A stretch of 34,183 bases of DNA from Candidatus Alloclostridium intestinigallinarum (GTDB lineage Bacteria > Bacillota > Clostridia > Christensenellales > UBA3700), in the NCBI GenBank assembly GCA_904382605.1, contig CAJFJA010000020.1, positions 1 to 34,183 of the forward strand, given 5' to 3'. The notes beneath the pieces were generated by a model. The model was not told the DNA's origin and searched no databases. It saw nothing but the letters and a program-made list of their open reading frames with translations. Shown here piece after piece: positions 7,082 to 14,947 of this stretch. How positions within the stretch are numbered: the first letter of the stretch is position 1; the number at the start of each line of letters is the position of its first letter. A program made the translations under genes and the position numbers.

Positions 7082-8023
7082 ATGCAGGACACAAAGGAAA
7101 TGAGACAGGTTTATTGCGACTGTCTGCTTGATTTGGCTAAGGACAACAAGGATATAACGGTCATAGAAGCCGACCTTATGAACTGCATAAAGACCGAGCG
7201 TTTCAAGGCGCAGTATCCGGACAGATTTTTCAATGTGGGCATAGCCGAAGCGAATATGGTGGGCATTGCGGCGGGACTTTCCACCTGCGGCAAGATACCC
7301 TTTATCTCCTCTTTCGGTCCCTTTGCGACCAGAAGGTGCTACGACCAGATATTCATATCCGTGGCGTACAGCAAGCAGAACGTGAAGATAGTCGGCACCG
7401 ACCCCGGCATAAGCGCGGAAGTCAACGGCGGCACGCACATGCCCTTCGAGGATATGGGAATTATGCGCATTATTCCCGAATGCGTATGCGTAGAACCTAC
7501 CGACGCGGCTATGCTCAGATCGCTCATGCCGCAGATAGCCGCGTATAAAGGACTGGTATATATAAGGCTGTTCAGAAAAAAGACGGAAAAAGTTTTTGAA
7601 GACGGCGAAAAATTCGACCTGTTCAAAGCCCGTTCTATCAAAGAAGGCAAGGACGTTACCGTTATCGCAAGCGGAATAATGGTATCCCGCGCGATAGAGG
7701 CGGCGGAAATTCTGAAGAGCGAAGGCATAGACGCGGGCGTACTGAACACATACACATGGAAACCCATGGATAAAGAAGCCGTCACGGCGGCGGCAAAGCG
7801 CAGCGGCGCGATAGTGGTTGCGGAAAACCACAACGTATACGGCGGACTTACTTCCGCGGTGACGGAAGTCGTATGCGCGAACTGCCCCGTCCCCGTACTT
7901 TCCGTGGGCGTAAACGACAAATTCGGCGAAGTGGGCAAAATGCCCTACCTTTCCGACGTATACGGACTGAACGTATCCGACATAGTTGAACGCTGCAAAC
8001 AGGCGATAGCCTTGAAAAAATAA
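7082..8023 (+). CDS. Transketolase, C-terminal subunit
   Basis: This is the pyrimidine-binding and C-terminal half of the split transketolase (313 residues); it forms the active enzyme with the upstream subunit. Visible features are the start MQDTKEMRQVYCDCLLDLA, the central block FNVGIAEANMVGIAAGLS containing the conserved glutamate that activates TPP, PFISSFGPFATRRCYDQI, and the C-terminal ketoacid-binding domain (VVAENHNVYGGLTSAVTEV). The start at 7082 is set by GGAGG inside the end of the upstream gene. The next gene follows after 18 bp with its own GGAG site. Confidence 0.95.
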   Translation: MQDTKEMRQVYCDCLLDLAKDNKDITVIEADLMNCIKTERFKAQYPDRFFNVGIAEANMVGIAAGLSTCGKIPFISSFGPFATRRCYDQIFISVAYSKQNVKIVGTDPGISAEVNGGTHMPFEDMGIMRIIPECVCVEPTDAAMLRSLMPQIAAYKGLVYIRLFRKKTEKVFEDGEKFDLFKARSIKEGKDVTVIASGIMVSRAIEAAEILKSEGIDAGVLNTYTWKPMDKEAVTAAAKRSGAIVVAENHNVYGGLTSAVTEVVCANCPVPVLSVGVNDKFGEVGKMPYLSDVYGLNVSDIVERCKQAIALKK

Positions 8024-8041
8024 AACGGCGGAGAAATAAAG

Positions 8042-8671
8042 ATGGCTGTAAACAAAAAGCGCATAATCCAGGGCGTGCTTTTAACGGTGGGAATAGTCTT
8101 CAACATATGGGGACTGCTGACCCTTGTCCAGACGGCGGGTTACGACGCGGGAATTTCCGCGGGGCTTACCTATATGGACGGCATCGAGCACGTTATCCAC
8201 AAGTACGTGATAGTCGTCATTCTGATGATGATAGGTATACTTTCGCTCAGCAACTGGGCGGCACAGCTTTCGGGAAAAAAGCGCAACGTGCTTTCCATAA
8301 TATTCTGCACATACAGCACCGTTCTCACCATACCCCTTTTCCTCACCTTCGTGCTCTGCTTTTTCGTGGCGGGCGGCGTGTTCTCGTGGGATATGGTGGA
8401 CGTCATCTGCTTTGACATGATGGACATCTTCGGCACTCCGGGCGCATATTACACGATATTCGCGCTGGGCACGCTTATGGGCGCGGTATTCCTTGCCGTT
8501 CCAATAATAAGCACTTATTGCACGGTGAAGGATATAGATATGCTCGGCGTTATTCTCACCAAGCTGAAAATCAAAAAGCCCTCAGCCTCCGCAACCGAAG
8601 AGAAAAAGGAAGAACCTTCCGAATCCCCGGAAGAACAGAAAAAAGAAGATTCCCCAAAAACAGAGGACTGA
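8042..8671 (+). CDS. Membrane protein of unknown function, acidic C-terminal tail
   Basis: This 209-residue protein shows four hydrophobic segments (about residues 8-28, 55-75, 83-112 and 137-160). It ends in a cytosolic-looking, highly charged tail rich in Lys, Glu, Ser and Pro (from about residue 180). No family was recognised. It is the last gene of the transketolase operon, 18 bp after the C-terminal subunit and just before a terminator, which suggests co-expression but gives no function. GGAG is present before the ATG. Confidence 0.8.
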   Translation: MAVNKKRIIQGVLLTVGIVFNIWGLLTLVQTAGYDAGISAGLTYMDGIEHVIHKYVIVVILMMIGILSLSNWAAQLSGKKRNVLSIIFCTYSTVLTIPLFLTFVLCFFVAGGVFSWDMVDVICFDMMDIFGTPGAYYTIFALGTLMGAVFLAVPIISTYCTVKDIDMLGVILTKLKIKKPSASATEEKKEEPSESPEEQKKEDSPKTED

Positions 8672-8691
8672 TATTTACGGAAAATACGATT

Positions 8692-8719
8692 GCGGCCGCT
8701 TCAAGCGGTCGCTTTTTTA
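8692..8719 (+). terminator. Terminator of the transketolase operon
   Basis: Stem GCGGCCGCTT/AAGCGGTCGC (8692-8701, 8703-8712; one mismatch) is followed by TTTTTTAT. Confidence 0.85.
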
Positions 8720-8740
8720 TAAAAAATTTTCGGTAAGCTA

Positions 8741-8790
8741 TTGAATTTTAGGGAACTTTTTGCTATAATAATTATATAAAATGTTCCCTA
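8741..8790 (+). promoter_or_regulatory. Strong promoter with flanking inverted repeat, upstream of the Fic gene
   Basis: A -35 TTGAAT (8741-8746), a 17-bp spacer and a perfect -10 TATAAT (8764-8769). The 8-bp inverted repeat TAGGGAAC (8749-8756) and GTTCCCTA (8783-8790) brackets the -10 and the predicted start of transcription, a typical place for a repressor operator. The predicted leader is about 60 nt. Self-regulation by the Fic protein is possible but not shown. Confidence 0.75.
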
Positions 8791-8835
8791 CCACGAAGAA
8801 CAACTTTAACGACTGATATAATTACAGGTGATGTA

Positions 8836-9771
8836 ATGACAGAGTTTGAACAGATACAAGAACTTTTAAGCCGGCGCGCGGACTTAAAAACGCGCCTTAA
8901 ACTACTGCCCTACGACGGAAGCGCGGAGATAAAGACCAAGGGCGATAGAAAATATTTGTATGTCAGAAAACGCGAACTCGGCAGACTTTCGTCTGTCTAT
9001 GTAGGAGAATATTCGGACGAACTATTCGGCTTGCTGTTAAAATACGCCGCACAGGCACGGGAAATCAAAAAGCAACTGCGCCACGTGGAAAAACAGCTTG
9101 CCGCCCTCGGTTATACCATAGACGGACTGTCCGAGCGCGTGAGACTGAACGTGGATTTTGCCCGAATCAATATGAAAGTAAATATCTACGACCAGGCTGT
9201 GTTGGAGGGGGTCGGCACCACTTTTCCCCAAACGGAAGAAATAATCGAAGGCGGCGCAGTAACCGGAATGACCGCTACGGACGTCCAGAAGATACTCAAC
9301 TTAAAACACGCATGGGAATTCATTCTTGATGAAGGCGTAATCGCAAGCAAGACTGATTTTTACCTGCTTTGCCGCATAGCGCAAATAGTAAACGAAGGCT
9401 TTTTCATAAACGGCGGCAGACTGCGCGGCGTACCCGTCTCGATAGGCGGCACAAATTATATTCCGCCTTTACCTATAGAAGCCGACGTTAAGGAAAATAT
9501 CGCGCAAATAGTCGCAGGCGATGACGATGACGTAACAAAAGCGATAAAGCTATGCATGTACTGCATGAGAACGCAGATATTCCTTGACGGTAACAAACGC
9601 GCTGCGGTTATATTTGCCAATCATTACCTCATATCCCACGGCGGCGGTTTTATCGTTATTCCCGAAAAGCGCGTACCCGAATTCAAAAAGTTGCTTGTAG
9701 AATACTACGAAACGGACGATATTTCACCCGTTATGTCCTTTATGAAGCAAAACTGTCATAAGACATTTTAG
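8836..9771 (+). CDS. Fic/Doc-fold protein lacking the catalytic histidine
   Basis: A 311-residue protein with a C-terminal Fic/Doc domain. Canonical Fic proteins transfer AMP or another phosphate group using HxFx(D/E)GN(G/K)R. Here the motif is QIFLDGNKR at 247-255, with Gln in place of His, while the anion-binding DGNKR part is intact. The N-terminus (1-100) is charged and helical and includes KYLYVRKRELGRLSSVYVG, a pattern seen in some DNA-associated bacterial families. EEIIEGGAVTGMTATDV (about 135-151) resembles the region of the inhibitory helix of self-inhibited Fic proteins. The ATG at 8836 has only a weak AGGTGAT site. The gene stands alone, and a hairpin tandem array follows about 60 bp downstream. 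The fold is fairly certain; the activity (catalysis by another residue, or a pseudoenzyme) is open. Confidence 0.85.
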   Translation: MTEFEQIQELLSRRADLKTRLKLLPYDGSAEIKTKGDRKYLYVRKRELGRLSSVYVGEYSDELFGLLLKYAAQAREIKKQLRHVEKQLAALGYTIDGLSERVRLNVDFARINMKVNIYDQAVLEGVGTTFPQTEEIIEGGAVTGMTATDVQKILNLKHAWEFILDEGVIASKTDFYLLCRIAQIVNEGFFINGGRLRGVPVSIGGTNYIPPLPIEADVKENIAQIVAGDDDDVTKAIKLCMYCMRTQIFLDGNKRAAVIFANHYLISHGGGFIVIPEKRVPEFKKLLVEYYETDDISPVMSFMKQNCHKTF

Positions 9772-9829
9772 GGACTTGCTACGGATACCTCTTCGTAATG
9801 CTTTTTATTTGATTACCATTTTACTTACT

Positions 9830-10390
9830 ATCAAAAATAATCTTGTCAAGTACTATCTGACAAGCCTGTCTTACTTACGTACCTGGCAAGGCTGTTTTAC
9901 TTGCTAGCCAAAATAACCTTGTCAAGTAGCACCTGACAAACCCATTAAAACTTTTAACAAAAAGTTGCCGTGTCAAGTAGTATCTGACAAGCCTGTCTTA
10001 CTTACTGTCAAAGATAATCTTGTCAAGTAGTATCTGACAAGTCTGTTTTACTTACTATCAAAAATAACCTTGTCAAGCAGTACTTGACAAGCCTGTTTTA
10101 CTTACTGTCAAAAATAATCTTGTCAAGTAGTAACCGACAAGCCTGTTTTACTTACTGTCAAAAATAACCTTGTCAAGCAGTACTTGACAAGCCTGTTTTA
10201 CTTACTATCAAAAATAATCTTGTCAAGTAGTATCTGACAAGTCTGTCTTACTTAGTATCAAGAATAACCTTGTCAAGCAGTACTTGACAAGCCTGTTTTA
10301 CTTACTGTCAAAAAACAATCTTGTCAAGTAGTACCTGACAAGTCTGTTTTACTTACTGCCAAAAATAACCTTGTCAAGTAGTACCTGACA
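9830..10390. repeat. 50-bp hairpin tandem array with 100-bp higher-order period
   Basis: Units starting CTTGTCAAG lie at 9842, 9918, 9969 (as CGTGTCAAG), 10019, 10069, 10119, 10169, 10219, 10269, 10320 and 10370, so the period is 50 bp. The 76-bp step after 9842 is explained by two units with a 24-bp internal deletion. Each unit has CTTGTCAAG, a 5-nt loop and (C/T)TGACAAG forming a stem, then a conserved CTGTTTTACTTACT and TCAAAAATAA linker. From 10019 to 10269 the units alternate between two versions (loop TAGTA after AATCTT, loop CAGTA after AACCTT), so the array grew as 100-bp dimers. There is no open frame. It is not a CRISPR array because the linkers are also repeated. The last unit is cut by the dispersed element at 10391. 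Confidence 0.9.
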
Positions 10391-10595
10391 GCGGCGAGCC
10401 GCCGCGCGGTTTTAGTAGCTACAACAGGTTGACAGATTGTAGGAGCGTGTGACGCTCCACCCATGATAATCTGCGAAGTAACCGAGCAATAATGCCGAAT
10501 TGCTTTCTTCGCAGAGTAATCAGCCTGCGGCGGCTCGCCGCCCGAAAGCAGTACGATTAAAGTGTTCTACCGGGGGTGGGTACGGATACCCGGAT
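10391..10595 (+). repeat. Dispersed structured repeat, copy A
   Basis: A non-coding element of about 200 bp that recurs, inverted, at 33845-34050. Modules in order: GGCGAGCCGCC palindrome; hairpin GGAGCG..CGCTCC; a long hairpin with arms CTGCGAAG and CTTCGCAG and inner arms GCAAT/ATTGC; a second palindrome GGCGGCTCGCCGCC; and a tail with AAAGTGTTCTAC and GGGTGGGTA. It abuts, and truncates, the last unit of the 50-bp array, so it arrived or recombined there later. It resembles a REP/MITE-type intergenic element. Confidence 0.8.
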
Positions 10596-10723
10596 TTATG
10601 CAAGGCATTTTTTGCCCCTGCCCTATATTTTTGAGAATTTTTCCGTCCCTGTCCTTATTTTTCGGCAGGGCATTTTTCCGTCCCTGCTACGGGTTTTTGT
10701 GAAAAATATGCGGAAGTTTTATA
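10596..10723. other. Short intergenic region with direct repeat
   Basis: There is no gene. ATTTTTCCGTCCCTG occurs twice (from 10637 and 10672), and the arms GCAGGG/CCCTGC can pair. It may act in 3'-end formation of the membrane protein gene that ends at 10724. Confidence 0.35.
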
Positions 10724-11515
10724 TCAATTATCCTGCGTGTTTCCGCTTCCTTCCGAGGGAATATCAACCTGCCCCGCCGGCTGAAACATTTTCTCTATCT
10801 CAAGTTGTTCTTCGGGCGTGGGCGGAGTTAGGGAAGACAGGTCCACGAAGTAGTTTTCAGGATTGTCCGGATCGACATATACGGTAATGCGGCTGAACAG
10901 CCGTACGATATTGTGGGCGGAGAAAGGTCTGCTGACAAACGTCGCCATAAGCGATTTATCCTGCGGCACGCATTCGAGCAGATTGTTTACGATTCTGCCG
11001 TTTACCACGTACGTCGTATCCGGTATAACGGACGTTACCGTGCAGGGAACGGGCGTGCCTTTGGCTTTCGCCGCGCTCTCCCCTTTGTACTTTTTATTCT
11101 CTTTGCCTATATTCCAGCCGCCTATAAAAGTGAACACCGCGCCGAAAAATGCGAGCGCGCAGGGAATAATTATCTGTACTACCTTGGGCGTACCCACAGA
11201 AGTCGGGTCGTCCCCGTCTATATATATGGTTACCACGTCCCCTTCGTTCATATCCGAATTCCAATAATTCAACTCTACGTGTTCGTAGGTCTGCCCGTTA
11301 TAGGTAAAATCCACATAGACGTCGTACACCCTGTCTCCGTCGCTGTTGTAACGGGGAACAATGCGCGTAATGGCGGCGTCCACCTGCACGCGCGAAGAAT
11401 TTTCAACGGCGAAAAATATACCCAGCGCAATTGCGCCCGCCAGCAACAACACGCCGACGACCAAAAACACCGTTATTACGGGGCGCGCCCCTTTGGAAGC
11501 CTTTATTCCCGACAT
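10724..11515 (-). CDS. DUF3592-like membrane protein
   Basis: This 263-residue protein has a basic N-terminus, a transmembrane helix (about 12-35) and an extracytoplasmic beta-rich segment with VYDVYVDFTYNGQTYE and GDVVTIYIDGDDP. A second helix follows (about 112-133), then a further soluble region with VTVYVDPDNPENYFVDL-like sequence. The YVDFTYNG and YVDPxNP patterns are characteristic of DUF3592-type proteins, whose role is not known. The C-terminus is Pro/Gln/Gly-rich. GGTGG precedes the ATG. It is downstream of ade but separated by about 150 bp, so co-transcription is uncertain. Confidence 0.75.
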   Translation of the reverse strand: MSGIKASKGARPVITVFLVVGVLLLAGAIALGIFFAVENSSRVQVDAAITRIVPRYNSDGDRVYDVYVDFTYNGQTYEHVELNYWNSDMNEGDVVTIYIDGDDPTSVGTPKVVQIIIPCALAFFGAVFTFIGGWNIGKENKKYKGESAAKAKGTPVPCTVTSVIPDTTYVVNGRIVNNLLECVPQDKSLMATFVSRPFSAHNIVRLFSRITVYVDPDNPENYFVDLSSLTPPTPEEQLEIEKMFQPAGQVDIPSEGSGNTQDN

Positions 11516-11663
11516 ATTTCCACCGTTATATTATATTTTACTTATTTCCGGACGTCCTCGGATTACAGACGCCCCGGTTCCTCCGCACGGATTAGTCCCT
11601 GCGGGAACGGACGTATTCCCGCGCCGCCGTTCCGGTCCGTCCTACACCTTCATTCACTCCCGT

Positions 11664-13292
11664 TCAAGGCTGGATAAAACAAAATTTGTCGCAGTCGAAC
11701 AGTCCGCGGTCGGTCAGGCTGACGTGCGGAATAACGGTGAGCGCAAGAAACGACAGGGTCATAACCGGATCGGTGACCGAAGAAAGGTTGAGTTCGCGCT
11801 TGCAGAATTCCTCCGCCGCAGTGAGCTTTTCCGCAAGTTCCTCCGCCGCGCAGTCCGCCATAAGTCCCGCGACAGGCAGGGGTATCAGGTGCGCCACCTT
11901 GCCGTCCTTTACCGCGCAGACTCCGCCGCCCACAGGCATGAGCGAATTCATGGCAAGACACATGTCCTTGTCGTTATCGCCGGCGCATACCACATTGTGG
12001 CTGTCGTGCGAGATGGAAATCGCCACCGCGCCGCCGCGTACAGGATAGCCGGATATGGCGCAGACGCCCACCCTGCCCGTATTCTTATGCCTTTCCGCCA
12101 CGCACAGTTTGGGCAGTCCTTCTTTATATTTAACCGCTTCTTTTACAAGACTTCCCGCCTTTATCTTCATCGCCCGGGTGAGCGACGCGCCTTTTAATTT
12201 GAGTTTTTCCTTGGTTACGGGCGGCATATGCAGGGTGTTTTTCACCTTGGAACAATCCGCCGCCGCCACGGGAAACAACGGCCTTCCTTTAACCGCGACC
12301 ATTTCGCCGCGCTTGAATACCATGACGGGCTTGAAGTGCACAAGGTCGGGCACGAAAATTATATCTGCCTGCCTGCCCGCCTCTATCGCGCCGCAGTTCA
12401 GCTTATAATGCTCCGCTGGATTGAGCGTGGCAAGGCGCACCGCGTCCGCGGCGGACATTCCCGCCGCCACCGCCTGTTCCACTATATGGTTTATATGTCC
12501 GTATTCGAGTATATCCGCCGCGTGGCAATCGTCCGTACACAGGGAAAAATGTGAAATGTTCTCCTTGTTGACGGCGGGCAGTATGTCGAGCAGCTGCTTG
12601 CCGGCACTGCCCTGTCGTATAAACACGTCCATTCCCGCGGCAATCTTGTCACACGCCTCCTTTGCGTCGTTGCATTCGTGGTCGGAAGAAATCCCCTCCG
12701 CGGCGTATGCGGCAAGTTCCAGACCGCTGCCCATGGGAAAGTGCCCGTCTATGGGTTTACCCGCGTCGCGCGCGGCTTTCAGTTTGGCAAGCACGTCCTC
12801 GTCGCCGCCCGTCACTCCGGGATAATTCATCATCTCTCCCAGCCCGAATATATCCTCGCGCGCAAGCGCTTCCTTCACCGCCGCGGCGTCAAGCACCGCG
12901 CCGCTGCTCTCCGCAGGAGAAGCGGGCACGCAGGAAGGCATCATCATCTTCACTTCAAGGGGAGTGTTCGCGGCGTCTTTTATCATGAAATCCACGCCGT
13001 CCATGCCGCATACGTTGGCTATCTCGTGCGGGTCCGCCACCACGAGCGTAGTTCCGCAGGGCACCGCCGCCTGCGCAAAGCGTGAAGGGATAAGCTGGCT
13101 GCTTTCTATATGTACGTGCGCGTCAATGAATCCCGGCAGAGCGAACATGTTGCCCATGTCCTCGCCCTCGCCCAGATTTTCGCCCACGGCGGCGATAATA
13201 CCGCCCTTTATGGCGATATCCGCATTGTAAACGCTGCCCGTGCGTACGTCCAGCACGCGGCAATTATTCAAAATTTTATCAAAATCTCCCAT
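11664..13292 (-). CDS. ade: Adenine deaminase
   Basis: Adenine deaminase converts adenine to hypoxanthine and ammonia in purine salvage; it is a cytosolic metal-dependent amidohydrolase. Visible are the metal motif PGFIDAHVHIESS (about 53-65), CGTTLVVADPHEIANVCG, GLGEMMNYPGV, the histidines in IDGHFP and SSDHE, and the glycine-rich C-terminal domain (SHDSHNVVCAGDND) typical of the Ade family. The length of 542 residues is normal. The upstream ATG at 13310 lies inside the promoter, so the start is placed at 13292 (MGDFDKILNNC). The promoter predicts transcription beginning exactly at this A, with no ribosome binding site, so the mRNA is probably leaderless. Confidence 0.95.
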   Translation of the reverse strand: MGDFDKILNNCRVLDVRTGSVYNADIAIKGGIIAAVGENLGEGEDMGNMFALPGFIDAHVHIESSQLIPSRFAQAAVPCGTTLVVADPHEIANVCGMDGVDFMIKDAANTPLEVKMMMPSCVPASPAESSGAVLDAAAVKEALAREDIFGLGEMMNYPGVTGGDEDVLAKLKAARDAGKPIDGHFPMGSGLELAAYAAEGISSDHECNDAKEACDKIAAGMDVFIRQGSAGKQLLDILPAVNKENISHFSLCTDDCHAADILEYGHINHIVEQAVAAGMSAADAVRLATLNPAEHYKLNCGAIEAGRQADIIFVPDLVHFKPVMVFKRGEMVAVKGRPLFPVAAADCSKVKNTLHMPPVTKEKLKLKGASLTRAMKIKAGSLVKEAVKYKEGLPKLCVAERHKNTGRVGVCAISGYPVRGGAVAISISHDSHNVVCAGDNDKDMCLAMNSLMPVGGGVCAVKDGKVAHLIPLPVAGLMADCAAEELAEKLTAAEEFCKRELNLSSVTDPVMTLSFLALTVIPHVSLTDRGLFDCDKFCFIQP

Positions 13293-13298
13293 AGGTGC

Positions 13299-13327
13299 AT
13301 TATAGCACATAAAAAATATAATTGCAA
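13299..13327 (-). promoter_or_regulatory. Promoter of ade, predicted to give a leaderless mRNA
   Basis: On the minus strand there is a -35 TTGCAA (13322-13327), a 17-bp spacer and a -10 TATAAT (13299-13304). Counting the last T as -7 places +1 on the A of the ATG at 13292. Confidence 0.8.
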
Positions 13328-13384
13328 TATATGCGTCCGATAGTGTATAATATGTCCGAAGGTGCTCGGCAAATAGAGATTTTC

Positions 13385-13560
13385 GTGCGAATTTGAAGCG
13401 CGTAGCGCTTCCCCCATGATAATCTGCGAAGCGACAAAATAAAAATCCAAACTTAGCCTCTTCGTAGTTTAATCAGGGAGCGGCGGCTCGCCGCTAGAGC
13501 TACGTCGAGCGAGGCGACAAGTAAAGATACCGAAAAGAGCACGCTCAAAGTGCTCAAAAA
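13385..13560 (+). repeat. Dispersed structured repeat, diverged copy D
   Basis: It has the same module order as copy A but is much diverged: hairpin GAAGCG..CGCTTC (GGAGCG..CGCTCC in A), CCCATGATAATCTGCGAAG, CTTCGTAGTTTAATCAG, the palindrome GCGGCGGCTCGCCGC, and a tail AAAGTGCTC paired with GAGCAC (13537-13542, 13550-13555). Both arms of the first hairpin have changed together. It contains CTACGTCGAGCGAGGCG, also found in copy E at 30695. It occupies most of the 290-bp gap between ade and the next gene. Confidence 0.65.
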
Positions 13561-13583
13561 AATCAGATACGGGTGAACGGAAA

Positions 13584-14543
13584 ATGGCATCACACATGAC
13601 GCATTTTTATATGGCGGAAAAAGTTCTGGAACGCTCCGCAGGCAAAGCGCGGACGTTTATGGACGATTATTCCGACTGTTTTTACTTGGGGTGTCAGGGT
13701 AACGACCTGCTCTTTTATTCTTTTACGAAATTCAAGGGCTTTGCGGGCATCACCCATACCCGCGGTACGTTCGAACTGTTCAAACGCATGTGCTCGTTTG
13801 TCAAGACCGCAAAAAGAGGCGATTTGCGCTCATATCTGTACGGTTTTATCTGCCATTACACGCTGGATCGGATAATACACCCCTATGTGATATACTGTTC
13901 TTCCAAATATCTGCCCTCTTTCTTCCCCCTCAAGTACAAAAAGAGTCTGCACCTCATGCTCGAAGCGGGGATAGACTTCGTAATCCAGCGCGACAAATTG
14001 GATAAAAAGCACCCCGGCTGCAACTGCGATTACATATTGAAGGATTCTCCCCGCGTGTGCGAATGTCTTGCGGATATGTACTCGGGCGCGGTGAACCCCA
14101 TTTACGGCGTAAATATGCCGTATGAAGAACTGCTCGCCCTGCCGTGCCGTATGCGTTCGTACCAGAAGATATTCGAAAACAACAAATCGCTTACCTACAC
14201 CCTGCTTATGACGGCGGGCGCGATTATGAACTATCCCTCCTATATCTACGGATTCCGCAAGCCCAGGAAGAAGTATTCCAAAGTGGACTGGATGAACCTT
14301 AACAGGCGGCTTTATCCGTCCGTCACCGGCGGCAACCGCATGATAAGCATGACCGTGCAGGAGATGATAACCAAAAGCATAGACGACGCCGTGAGGATAA
14401 TCGCCATGGCGGATAAATTCATCGACGAGGACGTTCCTCTCGACGAAAACGAATTCGAAATAAACTTCATGGGTTCAAAATCCCTGCCCGTATCGCCCAA
14501 AGGCTACGACAAAAAAGCGCTCCGCGCCAAGGAGAACAAGTAG
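13584..14543 (+). CDS. Zinc-dependent phospholipase C-like protein
   Basis: A 319-residue protein related to the zinc-dependent phospholipase C/S1-P1-like fold (PF00882 type). The N-terminus MASHMTHFYMAEKVLE, then YLGCQGNDLLFYS, GITHTRG and the helix SYLYGFICHYTLDRIIHPYV supply the His/Asp residues that bind zinc in this family. No signal peptide is evident, so it may be cytosolic and act on phospholipids or related phosphodiesters; the true substrate is unknown. A GGTGAACGG stretch lies before the ATG. An alternative start is the Met five codons later. It stands alone and ends at a shared terminator. Confidence 0.8.
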   Translation: MASHMTHFYMAEKVLERSAGKARTFMDDYSDCFYLGCQGNDLLFYSFTKFKGFAGITHTRGTFELFKRMCSFVKTAKRGDLRSYLYGFICHYTLDRIIHPYVIYCSSKYLPSFFPLKYKKSLHLMLEAGIDFVIQRDKLDKKHPGCNCDYILKDSPRVCECLADMYSGAVNPIYGVNMPYEELLALPCRMRSYQKIFENNKSLTYTLLMTAGAIMNYPSYIYGFRKPRKKYSKVDWMNLNRRLYPSVTGGNRMISMTVQEMITKSIDDAVRIIAMADKFIDEDVPLDENEFEINFMGSKSLPVSPKGYDKKALRAKENK

Positions 14544-14564
14544 GCGGCTATAAGCGTAACTATC

Positions 14565-14592
14565 AAAAAGGCGGCACGCGCCGCCTTTTTCG
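14565..14592. terminator. Bidirectional terminator between convergent genes
   Basis: GGCGGC (14570-14575) pairs with GCCGCC (14580-14585), flanked by AAAAA on the left and TTTTT on the right. It serves the phospholipase-like gene and the glycogen operon. Confidence 0.9.
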
Positions 14593-14613
14593 TATCATTT
14601 TCCGGATTGCGGG

Positions 14614-14934
14614 TTATTCCCCGCCCTCTTCGTCGAGAAGTCTGTAATATTCCTGGAATACCTGCATTGCCAGATCCTCGTTTTCCTCCATATGCAGGGA
14701 GACGGAGCCGTCTTCCGACTCCACGACGCGGAAGACAATCGCTTCGTCGTACTCCGCCCAGTCCAGCTCGTCGAGCGGCTTGAGAATGACGAACAGCAAT
14801 CTTTCTTCCCCGTCCTCGAAAGGAATGACCGCTATCTGGTCGAACGAGTACACGACGCCGTCCTCGCCGTAAAGCGTGACGGGTTCGGTATTGTCGGGGT
14901 CGAGGATTATGTCAAGCAGACTTTTTTCATCCAT
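14614..14934 (-). CDS. DUF1292 family protein
   Basis: A small acidic protein of 106 residues with the DUF1292 pattern: TLYGEDGVVYSFDQIAVIPF, then an ERLLFVILKPLDE-like strand, DEAIVFRVVE, and a Glu/Asp-rich end. Members are widespread in Bacillota (YrzB-like) and have no established function. ACGGAG lies 8 nt before the ATG. It is 13 bp behind the amylase gene and is the last gene of the glycogen operon, so it should be co-expressed with it. Whether it has anything to do with glycogen is unknown. Confidence 0.85.
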   Translation of the reverse strand: MDEKSLLDIILDPDNTEPVTLYGEDGVVYSFDQIAVIPFEDGEERLLFVILKPLDELDWAEYDEAIVFRVVESEDGSVSLHMEENEDLAMQVFQEYYRLLDEEGGE

Positions 14935-14947
14935 GCCGCATTCTCCG

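Noticed and set aside
9830..10390. CRISPR array
   Set aside because: The 50-bp units have conserved linkers as well as conserved hairpins, so there are no unique spacers, and no cas genes are nearby.
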